Assembly: GCA_031272275.1 (NCBI GenBank)
Contig: JAISUC010000024.1
Location: 1-32,057, forward strand
Length of the DNA stretch: 32,057 nt
Source: Actinomycetes bacterium
Lineage (GTDB): Bacteria; Actinomycetota; Coriobacteriia; WRKU01; WQUG01
Reading direction: 5' to 3'
The number at the start of each line of letters is the position of its first letter. Position 1 is the first letter of the stretch. This document shows positions 7,886-16,316 of the stretch, one piece after another. The notes beneath the pieces were generated by a model. It was not told where the DNA came from, did not search any database, and saw only the letters and a program-made list of their open reading frames with translations. The translations under genes and the position numbers were made by a program.

Positions 7886-9219
7886 ACGCCAGCCCCCGCG
7901 CCCGCAGCACCCGCGCCGGCACCGCCCGCCGCCAGCTCGCGCATAACCTCGTGCGCGTCACTGATGAAGGCGTCCAGTTCCGCATCCGTCTGTGCCAGCG
8001 ACGCAAAGCACGCCTCGTATTGCGACGGCGCCAGCCAGTAACCGCGGTCCAGCATCGCGCGAAACCATGCGGCGTAGCGCACGGTGTCCGCCATTGACGC
8101 CGTGCCCCAATCCGTGACCGGTCCCTCGCAGAAAAACAGCGTCGTCATCGAGCCCACCTGCGTCCCATAGACCTGAACGCCTGCAGCGTCTGCCGCCGCG
8201 CGCAGTCCGCGTGCGATTTTCTCGCCCTTGCGCGTCAGTTCCTCGTAGGTGCCGGGGCTGCGCAGCGCATCCATCGCAGCGATTCCCGCAGCCATCGCAA
8301 TGGGGTTTCCCGACAGCGTGCCCGCCTGATAGACCGGGCCCACCGGCGCCAGACGCTCCATGATTTCGCGTCTGCCACCGAATGCACCCACCGGAAAACC
8401 GCCTCCGATAATTTTGCCCAACGTGGTCAGGTCGGGTCCGGCATCCCCGGTCATCCCGAAATATTCCTGCGCGCCGCCCAAGGCCAGACGAAATCCGCAA
8501 ATGACCTCGTCGAATATCAGCAGCGCGCCGAACTCGTCACACAGTGCCCGCAGTCCCGGCAAAAAGCCGTCGGCAGGCGGCACCACGCCCATATTTCCCG
8601 CAACCGGCTCGACAATCAGCGCCGCCACCGCGTCCGCGTGCGCCTGGAACGCGGCGCGTACGGCGTCCAAGTCGTTATACGGCACAATCACGGTGTCTGC
8701 CGCGGCACCGGCCGTCACACCCGGAGTCGACGGGATGCCCAGCGTCGCCAGCCCGCTGCCGGCGGCGACCAACAGCGCGTCGGAATGTCCGTGATAGTTG
8801 CCCTCGAATTTGATGATTTTCTCGCGCCCGGTGTATCCGCGCGCCAATCGAATGGCACTCATGACGGCCTCGGTGCCCGATGACACGAACCGGACCATAT
8901 CGATGTTCGGGACGCACTCCACCACACGCTGCGCCGCCTGAGTTTCCAGCACCGTGGGCGCGCCGAAACTGGTGCCGCGTTTCAGCTGGTCGGTCACCGC
9001 TTCGATGATATCGGGGTATCCGTGGCCCAGAATCATCGGGCCCCAGCTTTGCACGAAGTCGATGTAGTCGCGCCCCTCGACGTCATAGACGTGCGACCCG
9101 CGGGCGCTGTCGACGAAGCGCGGCCCGATTCCGACCGCGTTGTAGGCCCGCACCGGACTGTTCACGCCCCCCGGAATGACCTGCTGTGCCTGCGCAAACA
9201 ACTCGCCTGAGTTCAACAT
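7882..9219 (-). CDS. hemL: Glutamate-1-semialdehyde 2,1-aminomutase
   Basis: Class III PLP aminotransferase-fold enzyme of 445 residues that converts glutamate-1-semialdehyde to 5-aminolevulinate, the C5 entry into haem and corrinoid synthesis. Seen: [19 protein letters not shown] at the N-terminus, [18 protein letters not shown], the [12 protein letters not shown]-binding segment and the PLP lysine at residue 269 in [18 protein letters not shown]. The ATG at 9219 is chosen over the in-frame GTG at 9240 because AAAGGGAAG lies a few bases upstream. The C-terminal tail is a short Ala/Gly-rich run ([16 protein letters not shown]) beyond the usual end. It is the first gene of the coupled operon hemL-galU-dehydrogenase-adenylation enzyme. 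The combination of tetrapyrrole and polysaccharide genes is unexpected; local need for haem by the neighbouring cytochrome module is one possible link. Confidence 0.95.
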   Translation of the reverse strand: MLNSGELFAQAQQVIPGGVNSPVRAYNAVGIGPRFVDSARGSHVYDVEGRDYIDFVQSWGPMILGHGYPDIIEAVTDQLKRGTSFGAPTVLETQAAQRVVECVPNIDMVRFVSSGTEAVMSAIRLARGYTGREKIIKFEGNYHGHSDALLVAAGSGLATLGIPSTPGVTAGAAADTVIVPYNDLDAVRAAFQAHADAVAALIVEPVAGNMGVVPPADGFLPGLRALCDEFGALLIFDEVICGFRLALGGAQEYFGMTGDAGPDLTTLGKIIGGGFPVGAFGGRREIMERLAPVGPVYQAGTLSGNPIAMAAGIAAMDALRSPGTYEELTRKGEKIARGLRAAADAAGVQVYGTQVGSMTTLFFCEGPVTDWGTASMADTVRYAAWFRAMLDRGYWLAPSQYEACFASLAQTDAELDAFISDAHEVMRELAAGGAGAGAAGAGAGV

Positions 9220-9423
9220 GGCTTCCCTTTCCCGTATCACGTCCCCGTCGTTCCGATGCCTCTCGGATGTCGATCGGATGTCGTTCCGATGCCGCGCCGG
9301 TGCCGCGCGCGAACGCGTCGGCGCACCTCGAAACTACCCGTTCGATTGTACCCGACATAGCCCACTGCACACCGAACCGACATGCCGGGGCGCCGGAGGG
9401 CTTTCCGGGGGGTTGCGGGACAA
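9220..9423. other. hemL upstream region
   Basis: No gene is seen. Minus-strand TACAAT (9350-9345) could be a -10 element, but no convincing -35 lies at the right distance. Around 9250-9295 short direct repeats occur (GTTCCGATGCC twice, CGGATGTCG twice about 11 bases apart), which could be an operator or simple slippage. Confidence 0.3.
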
Positions 9424-9506
9424 TGCGGGGGAGTGCGTCCCTACGCCGGTTTTGCCGGGGCGTCCACAATCAGTGTCGGCGTCGCGTCGCGGTAGGGGTT
9501 GCGGCG
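9424..9506 (-). pseudogene. Duplicated 3' end of nrdG (83-bp direct repeat, left copy)
   Basis: Identical over all 83 bases to 13799-13881. Read on the minus strand it contains the last 21 codons of nrdG (ending in TLIVDAPAKPA), the TAG stop and 17 bases of downstream sequence including a 15-bp repeat element. To the right (9507-9530) only weak nrdG-like similarity continues, and the rest of nrdG is absent. It lies between the end of the NHL gene and hemL. Together with the intact copy it brackets the 4.3-kb cytochrome module. Confidence 0.85.
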
Positions 9507-9566
9507 ACACATGTGGACTTGCGCCTATGCGCGCCTATCTACTGCGCGCTGTCGGTACTGTCCGGA

Positions 9567-10883
9567 TCAGACGGTCTCAGTGGATTGCATGTGCCGGCGC
9601 CGATGGCGGCGCCAGAGCAAATACAGCGCCAACAACAACAGGACAATCAGCAGCGGCACACAACATGCAGCCAGCAGCGGACCGAACCTGCCGCGCGCCG
9701 AATTCAACAAGTTCGCACCCGAACCATCCACCTCGATGATCTGCGCACGACCCAGCTGTGGCTCGGTCAGCACAAACTGATTGCGCGAGCTGTTGTAAGC
9801 AATCGCCGACGGATAGGCCAGTTTCCCGTCCTCTTCACCGAAATCGCCCCACTTTTTGCCCAGATAAGCTCCATCTGCGGCACTGAATGCGGAAATCGAA
9901 AAGTCCTGCGAATCTATCACGATCAGCCTGCCCGCCGTGTCCCGAGTCAAACCGACCGGTGTCTGCAGGCCGGCCGGATAATCGGTTGCCGTGCCACTGT
10001 TCAATCTGTCAGCCGCATCCATTCCGCCATTACCCGGTCTGCCCAGATTGACCATCCACAGTTTGTCTCCTGCGGCATCATATTTTGACAAACGGTTGTT
10101 GTAGGCATCCAGCACGTATACCGCATCGTCGTCGTCCAATACCAAACCGGAGATATAATCGAATTCATCTGCACCGGTACCCCGTTCGACTCGACCGATG
10201 CTACCGATCAGGGTTCCGTCCGGGCGGTAGGCTGAAAAGCCGCCACGCCCCCCCACCACCAACACATGGTCATTGACTGCAAGCGCCGAGGGTTGCATCT
10301 GTGATATCGTCGCCTGCAGGTTCAGATCCTTGTCGTACACGCGGACCTGGTTATAGGTCTGCTGCGCCACATACAACCACCCGTCGGGAGACAGCGCAAT
10401 TGCACTGGGATATTGGAAGGGCGTCCCGGTGGCATCCTGCGTGACGACGCGTTCTATGGATCCGAACCAGTTATAACGCAACAGGCGATAGTGTGCCGGA
10501 TCAGTCACCCAGAAGGAACCGCCGCCGGGCGTCACGGCAACCGAGGTCGGATTCATCAATTCGTCGGCGGACTGACCAAAGCCGTAAATCGAACGCATCC
10601 ACCTCAGCCCGTCGGACGCTTTGCTGCCAAAGGGGCTGTCACCCGACCCCAAGGTTAAGGTCAGCGCAAGCAGTGCCAGCATCAACAGCAACAGGATAAT
10701 CAAAATGATAATCAGCGGCAGCAACCTGCCCGTGGATCTGTGCCCAAGCCGATACACCCTCCGTGAACGTAAACTGTCCCGTGCCGACGTTTCGTCGACG
10801 GGTATTTCCGCTGCAGATGCTTGCGTGCCGCCGATTGCCGTTACCGGCGTTTCTTCCGCGGGTGTTTCAGGTGTCGCCATCAT
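9567..10883 (-). CDS. Membrane-anchored NHL-type beta-propeller protein
   Basis: Protein of 438 residues, not assignable to a named gene. A Pro/Thr/Ala-rich cytoplasmic N-terminus is followed by a strong membrane segment (about 54-78), then an extracellular NHL-like repeat region (about 95-385), then a second membrane segment (about 402-423) and an Arg/His-rich tail (RRHRRRH). Propeller signatures recur: MNPTSVAVTPGGGSFWVTDP, YPSAIALSPDGWLYVAQQ, ISGLVLDDDDAVYVLDAYNNRLSKYD, TPVGLTRDTAGRLIVIDSQ and YPSAIAYNSSRNQFVLTEP. Such propellers bind proteins or ligands; here a scaffold for the cytochrome is plausible but inferred. The gene follows the TPR gene with a one-base overlap (TAATG) and a good GGAGGAG ribosome site. 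The membrane-propeller-membrane arrangement would place both tails inside. Confidence 0.75.
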   Translation of the reverse strand: MMATPETPAEETPVTAIGGTQASAAEIPVDETSARDSLRSRRVYRLGHRSTGRLLPLIIILIILLLLMLALLALTLTLGSGDSPFGSKASDGLRWMRSIYGFGQSADELMNPTSVAVTPGGGSFWVTDPAHYRLLRYNWFGSIERVVTQDATGTPFQYPSAIALSPDGWLYVAQQTYNQVRVYDKDLNLQATISQMQPSALAVNDHVLVVGGRGGFSAYRPDGTLIGSIGRVERGTGADEFDYISGLVLDDDDAVYVLDAYNNRLSKYDAAGDKLWMVNLGRPGNGGMDAADRLNSGTATDYPAGLQTPVGLTRDTAGRLIVIDSQDFSISAFSAADGAYLGKKWGDFGEEDGKLAYPSAIAYNSSRNQFVLTEPQLGRAQIIEVDGSGANLLNSARGRFGPLLAACCVPLLIVLLLLALYLLWRRHRRRHMQSTETV

Positions 10884-11629
10884 TATTGCTCCTCCGCCTG
10901 CCGCTTACCCTCCAGGGCTTCCTGATCATCGGGTAGGTACTTCAGCGCTTGCTCAAAATCGGCAAGCGCCGCTTTTTTATCGCCGACATGCAGCCAAGCG
11001 TTTCCGCGATCAATGTAGACGCCACCGTCCTGCGGGTTTCCCTCCAGATAGCTATCCAAATGCTCTATTGCCTGTTCCCAATCCGCCGCATCCAAGGCCA
11101 AGGTCGCCAAGCGCAGGTGCGCCACATAATAGTTGGCGGGCATCCCGTAGGCCACCGCCCAGTTCGGGGACACGTCCTTTTCCAGCTGCGCCTCGTAAGC
11201 GGTCCGGAGTTCATCAGCCGCACGGGTATAACAGTCAACCGCAGCGGTATACTCCCCCTCCGCCTCGAGCAGGCGCCCCTCGGCAATCAGGAGGGCCTGG
11301 GTGCGGGTAACATCCAGATCGAGCGCACGCGCGCGGGACAACTCGTTGCGGGCTTTCGAGGTTTGACCGGATTCGACCAAGGCGATAACATAGTCGGCCG
11401 CCGCCTGTGCATCCCCGGTGTCGGCCGCCGTGTCGGCCGCAATACGGGCTCGCGTCACCACGTATTCGTCATAGTGGCGCGGAACACCGAGAGGCGGAAC
11501 CACCCGGTTTATCAACAGGAATATGCCGGTCAACAACCCGCCGATAAGTATCAGGACGATCAATGCCAGCAGGAATCGACGCGTTTCTCTCAGTCGGTTT
11601 TCAGTCGTCAGCGCAGTGCCGGATGCCAT
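10883..11629 (-). CDS. Membrane-anchored TPR protein
   Basis: Protein of 248 residues. A short basic N-terminus, a single membrane segment (about 19-40) and a large outside domain are visible. The domain has a helical TPR region: EAEGEYTAAVDCYTRAADE, LDAADWEQAIEHLDSYLEGNP and HVGDKKAALADFEQALKYLPDD are recognisable repeats. TPR domains mediate protein-protein contact, so an assembly role for the cytochrome complex is a reasonable guess. The ATG has AAAGGAAAG just upstream. It is co-transcribed with the NHL gene (one-base overlap). The gap of 179 bases to the upstream cytochrome gene holds a strong hairpin, so stoichiometry may differ. Confidence 0.75.
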   Translation of the reverse strand: MASGTALTTENRLRETRRFLLALIVLILIGGLLTGIFLLINRVVPPLGVPRHYDEYVVTRARIAADTAADTGDAQAAADYVIALVESGQTSKARNELSRARALDLDVTRTQALLIAEGRLLEAEGEYTAAVDCYTRAADELRTAYEAQLEKDVSPNWAVAYGMPANYYVAHLRLATLALDAADWEQAIEHLDSYLEGNPQDGGVYIDRGNAWLHVGDKKAALADFEQALKYLPDDQEALEGKRQAEEQ

Positions 11630-11711
11630 ATGCTTTCCTTTCGCGGGAAAGTGGAGCGCAACAATCGTGGGTTTGGTGCCGTGCCTCGGGGTGCGTACGG
11701 GTCGGGATGCC

Positions 11712-11755
11712 CGCGACGTATGCCATCCGCCTTGGTGACGGAGGCATACGTCGCG
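11712..11755 (-). promoter_or_regulatory. Strong stem-loop between cytochrome and TPR genes
   Basis: A 13-bp perfect stem (11712-11724 with 11743-11755) has an inner TCCG/CGGA pairing. No U-tract follows. It is probably an mRNA stabiliser or partial terminator that lets the cytochrome be made in excess over the anchor proteins. Confidence 0.5.
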
Positions 11756-11808
11756 CGTGCCGCGTGCATCCGAGTCATGCGATCAAACGCACATACTCAC
11801 TGTCGAAG

Positions 11809-13476
11809 CTACCTTTGGATATACAGGTACTTGCCCTGGTTGTTAGATGCGGGACCACCGTGATGGCCTATCATGCTTCCGGTGTTGTTTTGCGTGCCGT
11901 GCAGATCCAAGTTACCCGATCCGTCGGTTGCGAGCGGCGCAGACGGGGATCCGTCCAAGCCCGTAATGCTCCGCCAGTAGCCAACCGACACGGCATCGAC
12001 CGGGACGTGACATTTCAGACATACGGTATCGGTGGTGCTCGCCACGTTCGTGCCGTCGGTGACCGTGTTTTCCAACACCGTGATGTCTTTGTCCATGCGG
12101 TTGGTGTAGACGTCGGCCTGACCGTGACGCCCGTCGTCGACATAGGCGCAGTTACTGGCATACATCCACAGATTGCCGCCCGTCGTCGACAGCAGCGTCT
12201 CTGAACGCGTCAGATTCGCCGTCAGATCGGCTGCGACATTACTCCAGGGGGCAGCACTGTTCCACGTGAACTCGTACACCTTGATTCCGCGATTGCCGTG
12301 GGGAAATGCGGTGGTACCGGTGGATACGCCGACCATATCATGACATTGGTCGCATCCATAGGTACGCGCAGAACCCACCAGGGCGACATCGCCGGAACCG
12401 GTGGTTGCAGCCCCTTGGACTCCTTGGGAGTAAGATGTCGGAGCGTTCACACTGGCACCCGTCGGTCCACACAGAATGGATCCGCCCGGATGGCAGGGTG
12501 CACATTGTCCGTTCGCTTGCGTCGTACGGCTGGGCTCCCAACCCAATGCGGTGTTGGCCGACACATTGCCGCCGGCATTCGAATCACCGATCGAGGGGTT
12601 GTCAGCGCCGCTTGAGGCGTTGGGATAGTCCGCCTTGTGCCCGGCGGGGGACGCGTGACCGGTAGTTCCGGTCAGCCCGTATGCCGTATCGCGTTGCAGG
12701 GTGGTACCCCAGCGGTTAATCGACAGCGTCGAATGCTCGTGGCAACCGCTGCGCCCGCAGGTATAGCCGGTGGCGGTGGCTTTCGCTGTCGCATACACCG
12801 TGGAACCTCCCACAGTGACCAGATCGGTCGGCACGGCACCTTGATCGGGCGAGGTGGTGACACCGTTCACAAACCAGTTGGTCCCCGACCCGTTGCCGGC
12901 TAGGTTCGTATCGATGTTGATGTTGTTGTTGTTGCCATTGATGACCTCGGCGGTGATCTGTGCGTCGGCCTCGGCTCCCAGCATGAATGCGTTCATGCCC
13001 CAGTATGCCGAGTTGCCGGCGCCGTGAATCCCGCCCTTGTGACAAGCCGAACAGCCGCCCACGGTGTCGTGCGGACCGCCGCTGCCGCCGGAGCCGTTAA
13101 CCTGTGCCCACTCGATGATCTTTGTGGCGGTGCCGGTACCATAGTCGGTGTGACACTGCTCGCAGGCACTTGACGTAGTCAGGAATCGGTTGATGTTGTC
13201 TTTCGAGATGGCGCGGTGTGCCGAATGGCAGACCGCACACTTGGTCGTTGTCGTCGTATAGCCCCCGTGAATGCTTGCCGTATAGGCAGTGGGCACGCCG
13301 TTGGTTGCCATGATGGACAATGCGTTTTCCCACGAGAGATACCCCGGGGTGTTACTCGGGCCCGAAGTTGTAGCGCTCCCGTCAAGGGCATACCCTGCAT
13401 ATTTTGCGACAGCAACCGTGCTGAAACAAAGGACGAGCACGATCGCCGCGGCAAAAATCGCCAGCATGCGTTTCAT
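11809..13476 (-). CDS. Secreted multihaem c-type cytochrome
   Basis: Protein of 555 residues with a Sec signal peptide (MKRM, hydrophobic core, predicted cleavage after VAVA at 24). It has six CXXCH haem sites (80-84, 105-109, 142-146, 325-329, 375-379, 486-490) and one expanded CX4CH site (CGRSGCH, 240-246), so probably seven covalent haems. The rest is low in charge and rich in Gly, Ser, Thr and Asn, including an Asn run (GNNNNIN) near 181. There is no C-terminal membrane helix or obvious LPXTG signal. It is likely an envelope electron carrier for respiration to an outside acceptor; the exact partner is unknown. The ATG has a good site (agagg). Base composition appears lower in GC than in flanking genes. 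With the TPR and NHL genes it forms a three-gene module lying between two copies of the nrdG end. Confidence 0.85.
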   Translation of the reverse strand: MKRMLAIFAAAIVLVLCFSTVAVAKYAGYALDGSATTSGPSNTPGYLSWENALSIMATNGVPTAYTASIHGGYTTTTTKCAVCHSAHRAISKDNINRFLTTSSACEQCHTDYGTGTATKIIEWAQVNGSGGSGGPHDTVGGCSACHKGGIHGAGNSAYWGMNAFMLGAEADAQITAEVINGNNNNINIDTNLAGNGSGTNWFVNGVTTSPDQGAVPTDLVTVGGSTVYATAKATATGYTCGRSGCHEHSTLSINRWGTTLQRDTAYGLTGTTGHASPAGHKADYPNASSGADNPSIGDSNAGGNVSANTALGWEPSRTTQANGQCAPCHPGGSILCGPTGASVNAPTSYSQGVQGAATTGSGDVALVGSARTYGCDQCHDMVGVSTGTTAFPHGNRGIKVYEFTWNSAAPWSNVAADLTANLTRSETLLSTTGGNLWMYASNCAYVDDGRHGQADVYTNRMDKDITVLENTVTDGTNVASTTDTVCLKCHVPVDAVSVGYWRSITGLDGSPSAPLATDGSGNLDLHGTQNNTGSMIGHHGGPASNNQGKYLYIQR

Positions 13477-13798
13477 AATGAACCTCTTTCACTTGTTCGG
13501 AATTTCGACTACAAAGAACAGGCATATCTCGGCGTTATCCACCTCCCCTCTCACAGTTCTCGCGAATCGGGACGAGAGAGGCAACAACCGGCACTGCAAA
13601 AGGGTGTTACATCTATCCACGTTCTGATGAATAGCGCAAACCCACCCGGAAACGAAGGTCCAACCACATACTTCCCTCGCGCATAATCGCGGCATCTCCA
13701 CTCCGCGATAGTCTTATGCTACCCCACCCCCCCCTGAATTGTCAAGGATATGTTTGTTCGCTTTTTCAGTTCTTTTACGTTCTTTCGCGTGGGAGGAT
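13477..13798. other. Upstream region of the cytochrome gene
   Basis: About 320 bases without a gene, AT-richer than its surroundings and with a C-run at 13727-13736. No promoter with both elements at proper spacing could be picked with confidence. It must hold the cytochrome-module promoter and the end of the nrdDG transcript. Confidence 0.3.
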
Positions 13799-13881
13799 TG
13801 CGGGGGAGTGCGTCCCTACGCCGGTTTTGCCGGGGCGTCCACAATCAGTGTCGGCGTCGCGTCGCGGTAGGGGTTGCGGCG
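13799..13881 (-). repeat. 83-bp direct repeat, right copy (end of intact nrdG)
   Basis: Identical to 9424-9506, offset 4375 bases. It covers the nrdG stop, the last 21 codons and 17 downstream bases. It contains a 15-bp element at 13802-13816 that runs into the stop codon. Confidence 0.9.
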
Positions 13882-14454
13882 GCGACGTGGAACCTGCGGG
13901 AACTCGGCGCGCATACGGGCGAGGGTCGCCTCGGTGAATTCCGGCAGCACCGTCGTGCGCAGTTCCCAATTGAAACCCCCACGCCGTGCCGCCGGCGTGC
14001 GCATATGGCGGCACAGCAGCTCGACTGTTTCGGTAAGACCTGCCGCGTCATGCCCGCAGATGCGCGGATAGTCCGCCAGCGGGGCCTTGTGGTCGACCGC
14101 AACGTAATCGACCAGATGCTGCGACAGTAAGGTCGCCAGTACCTGGGGGCGGCTGCCGTTGGTGTCCAGTTTCACCGCATAGCCCAGCTGTTTCAGGCGG
14201 CGACAGAACGCGGGCAAGCCCGGCTGCAGGGTGGGCTCTCCCCCACTGATGACGATACCCGGCAACAGTCCGGCACGGGCGGACAGAAAGTCGCGCACGC
14301 AGCGCGGGTCCAGACAGCGCGCGTCACCATCGATCAGGCGGCTGTTGTGGCAGTACCAACAGCGGTAATTGCAACCCGGCGTGAACAGTACCGCCGCCAG
14401 CCTGCCCGGGAAATCGACGGTGGACGTCGGCGCCATACCGGCTATCGGGATCAT
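13816..14454 (-). CDS. nrdG: Anaerobic ribonucleotide reductase activating protein
   Basis: Radical-SAM activase of 212 residues that uses S-adenosylmethionine and a 4Fe-4S cluster to create the glycyl radical in NrdD. The cluster motif CNYRCWYC (Cys28, Cys32, Cys35) follows TSTVDFPGRLAAVLFTPG. GIVISGGEPTLQPGLPAF and AVKLDTNGSRP are the next radical-SAM signatures. The ATG at 14454 overlaps the nrdD TGA by 4 bases, which decides the start over the longer open frame to 14592. The C-terminal 21 codons are present a second time 4.4 kb away. Its presence right after nrdD with coupled translation makes the function secure. Confidence 0.95.
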   Translation of the reverse strand: MIPIAGMAPTSTVDFPGRLAAVLFTPGCNYRCWYCHNSRLIDGDARCLDPRCVRDFLSARAGLLPGIVISGGEPTLQPGLPAFCRRLKQLGYAVKLDTNGSRPQVLATLLSQHLVDYVAVDHKAPLADYPRICGHDAAGLTETVELLCRHMRTPAARRGGFNWELRTTVLPEFTEATLARMRAEFPQVPRRRRNPYRDATPTLIVDAPAKPA

Positions 14455-16283
14455 GCGGCATCGGGTGCGGACAGGCGGTATTTTTTGCGGTCGAAGTATT
14501 CGGCGCGCTTGCCGGTGTTGTAGTTGCGGACCGGGCGCAGGTAACCGACCACGCGACTGTACACCTCGGCGTCCTGCCCGCATTCGGGACACGCGAAATG
14601 CTCACCTGCCACATACCCGCAATCGGGGCAGACCGAAAAGGTCGGGGTAAGTGACAAATACGGCAGCTTGTAGCGGCTGAAAGCGGTGCGAACCAGCTGC
14701 TTTGCCACAGAGGGGTCCGGGACGCGCTCCCCCAGATACAGATGCAACACGGTGCCGCCGGTGTAGCGCGTTTGCAGTTCGTCCTGCAGATCCAGCGTGC
14801 GGAAGATGTCGTCGGTATAGCCCACGGGCAGCTGGGTCGAGTTCGTGTAATAGGGCACGCGGTCGCCGGCGCAGATGATGTCGGGGTGGGCCGCGCGGTC
14901 CAGTTTGGCCAGGCGGTAGCTGGTGCCTTCGGCCGGGGTGGCCTCGAGGTTATAGAAGTGGTCGGTTTCGCGCTGGATATTTGCCAACGCGTCGCGCAGG
15001 AAGTCCATGGTGGCGATACCCAGGCGTTGGCCGGGCGGTGTCGTCAGGTCGTGGTCGGCGCCCAGCAGGTTTTGGCAGGCCTCGTTCATGCCGATGATGC
15101 CGATGGTCGAAAAGTGGTGATACCAGTACCGACCGGTGCGCGCGTGGATGTTTCGCAGGTAGTGCGCGCTGTAAGGGTACAGGCCGCGCGCGGTCTGCGT
15201 TTCCAGGACGTGGCGTTTGATTTCCAGCGACTCTTTGGCCAGGTGCACCAGGCGGCGCAGGCGGGCGAAAAAGTCGTCCGTGTCGGTTGCCCGGAAGGCG
15301 GCGCGTGGCAGGTTCAGGGTCACAACGCCGATGGACCCGGTCATGGGGTTGCTGCCGAAGAGCCCGCCGCCGCGTTTGCGCAGCTGGGCGGTGTCCAGGC
15401 GCAGGCGGCAACACATCGAGAGCGCGTCTGCCGGCGACAGGTCGCCTGACAGATAGTTCGAGAAATACGGGATGCCGTATTTGCAGGCGATTTCGAAAAA
15501 GGCGGTCACCGGCGCGCTGTCCCAGTCCAGGTCGGGCGTGATGTTGATGGTCGGGATGGGAAAGGTAAAGACGCGCCCCTTGGCGTCACCTTCCAGCATG
15601 ACCTGACAGAACAGCCGGTTGAAGCGGTCCATTTCAGCCTGATAGTCGCCGTAGCTGCTGTCCCGTGCGGTACCGCCGATGATGACCGGCGTGTCACGCA
15701 AGGTCGGCGGGCAGGTCAGGTCAAAGGTCAGGTTCGAAAACGGACACTGGAACCCCACGCGCGTCGGCACGTTCAGGTTATAGACGAATTCCTGCAGCGC
15801 CTGTTTGACCTGCGTGTCCGTCAGATTGTCGGCGCGCAGAAACGGCGCACAATAGGTATCGAACGACGACCAGGCCTGGGCGCCTGCGGCCTCGCCCTGG
15901 GTGGTGAAGGTCGAGTTCACGATCTGGCCCAGAAACGAACGCAGATGACGCGCCGGTCCGCCCTCGATTTTGCCGGGCACCCCGCCAAAACCGTCGCTCA
16001 GCAGCTGCCGCAGGTCCCAACCGCCGCAGTATGGACCGAAAAAGCCCAGGTCGTGCAGGTGGATGTCACCCGCACGGTGCGCCGCCGCAACGGCACGCGT
16101 ATAGACCTGATCCAGCCAATACTGCTGCGTAAAGGCCTCGCGGACGTAATTGTTCAGTCCGTTGATCGATTTTTGCGTATTCGCGTTTTCCTGAATCTGC
16201 CAGTCGCGCTCGTCCAGATAATCACCGAACAGCTGCCGAATTTCCTCTGTACACGTCGCCAGAGTGTCTGCCACGTAAACCAC
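14451..16283 (-). CDS. nrdD: Anaerobic (class III) ribonucleoside-triphosphate reductase
   Basis: Glycyl-radical enzyme of 610 residues that reduces ribonucleotides to deoxyribonucleotides without oxygen. Seen: ENANTQKSINGLNNY near 32-46, HLHDLGFFGPYCGGWDLRQLL (as HLHDLGFFGPYC and GGWDLRQLL), FQCPFSNLTFDLTCP around 178-192, a C-terminal zinc site (Cys552, 555, 565, 568) and the radical glycine Gly580 in SRVVGYLRPV. It starts directly at the catalytic domain: the N-terminal ATP-cone of many NrdD proteins (usually 90 or more residues) is absent, so dATP feedback on the protein may be missing. Start is GTG at 16283 preceded by gaggaa and gaaagg. Just upstream lies a cobalamin riboswitch, so expression should fall when B12 is plentiful. 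Confidence 0.96.
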   Translation of the reverse strand: MVYVADTLATCTEEIRQLFGDYLDERDWQIQENANTQKSINGLNNYVREAFTQQYWLDQVYTRAVAAAHRAGDIHLHDLGFFGPYCGGWDLRQLLSDGFGGVPGKIEGGPARHLRSFLGQIVNSTFTTQGEAAGAQAWSSFDTYCAPFLRADNLTDTQVKQALQEFVYNLNVPTRVGFQCPFSNLTFDLTCPPTLRDTPVIIGGTARDSSYGDYQAEMDRFNRLFCQVMLEGDAKGRVFTFPIPTINITPDLDWDSAPVTAFFEIACKYGIPYFSNYLSGDLSPADALSMCCRLRLDTAQLRKRGGGLFGSNPMTGSIGVVTLNLPRAAFRATDTDDFFARLRRLVHLAKESLEIKRHVLETQTARGLYPYSAHYLRNIHARTGRYWYHHFSTIGIIGMNEACQNLLGADHDLTTPPGQRLGIATMDFLRDALANIQRETDHFYNLEATPAEGTSYRLAKLDRAAHPDIICAGDRVPYYTNSTQLPVGYTDDIFRTLDLQDELQTRYTGGTVLHLYLGERVPDPSVAKQLVRTAFSRYKLPYLSLTPTFSVCPDCGYVAGEHFACPECGQDAEVYSRVVGYLRPVRNYNTGKRAEYFDRKKYRLSAPDAA

Positions 16284-16316
16284 AACCTTTCTGTTTCCTC
16301 GAACATCGGTCAGTGC

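Noticed and set aside
14719..14733. 15-bp element variant GGGGGAGCGCGTCCC in nrdD
   Set aside because: It fits the consensus, but the encoded GERVPDP is close to the normal NrdD sequence at this place, so it may be coincidence and is not listed as an inserted copy.
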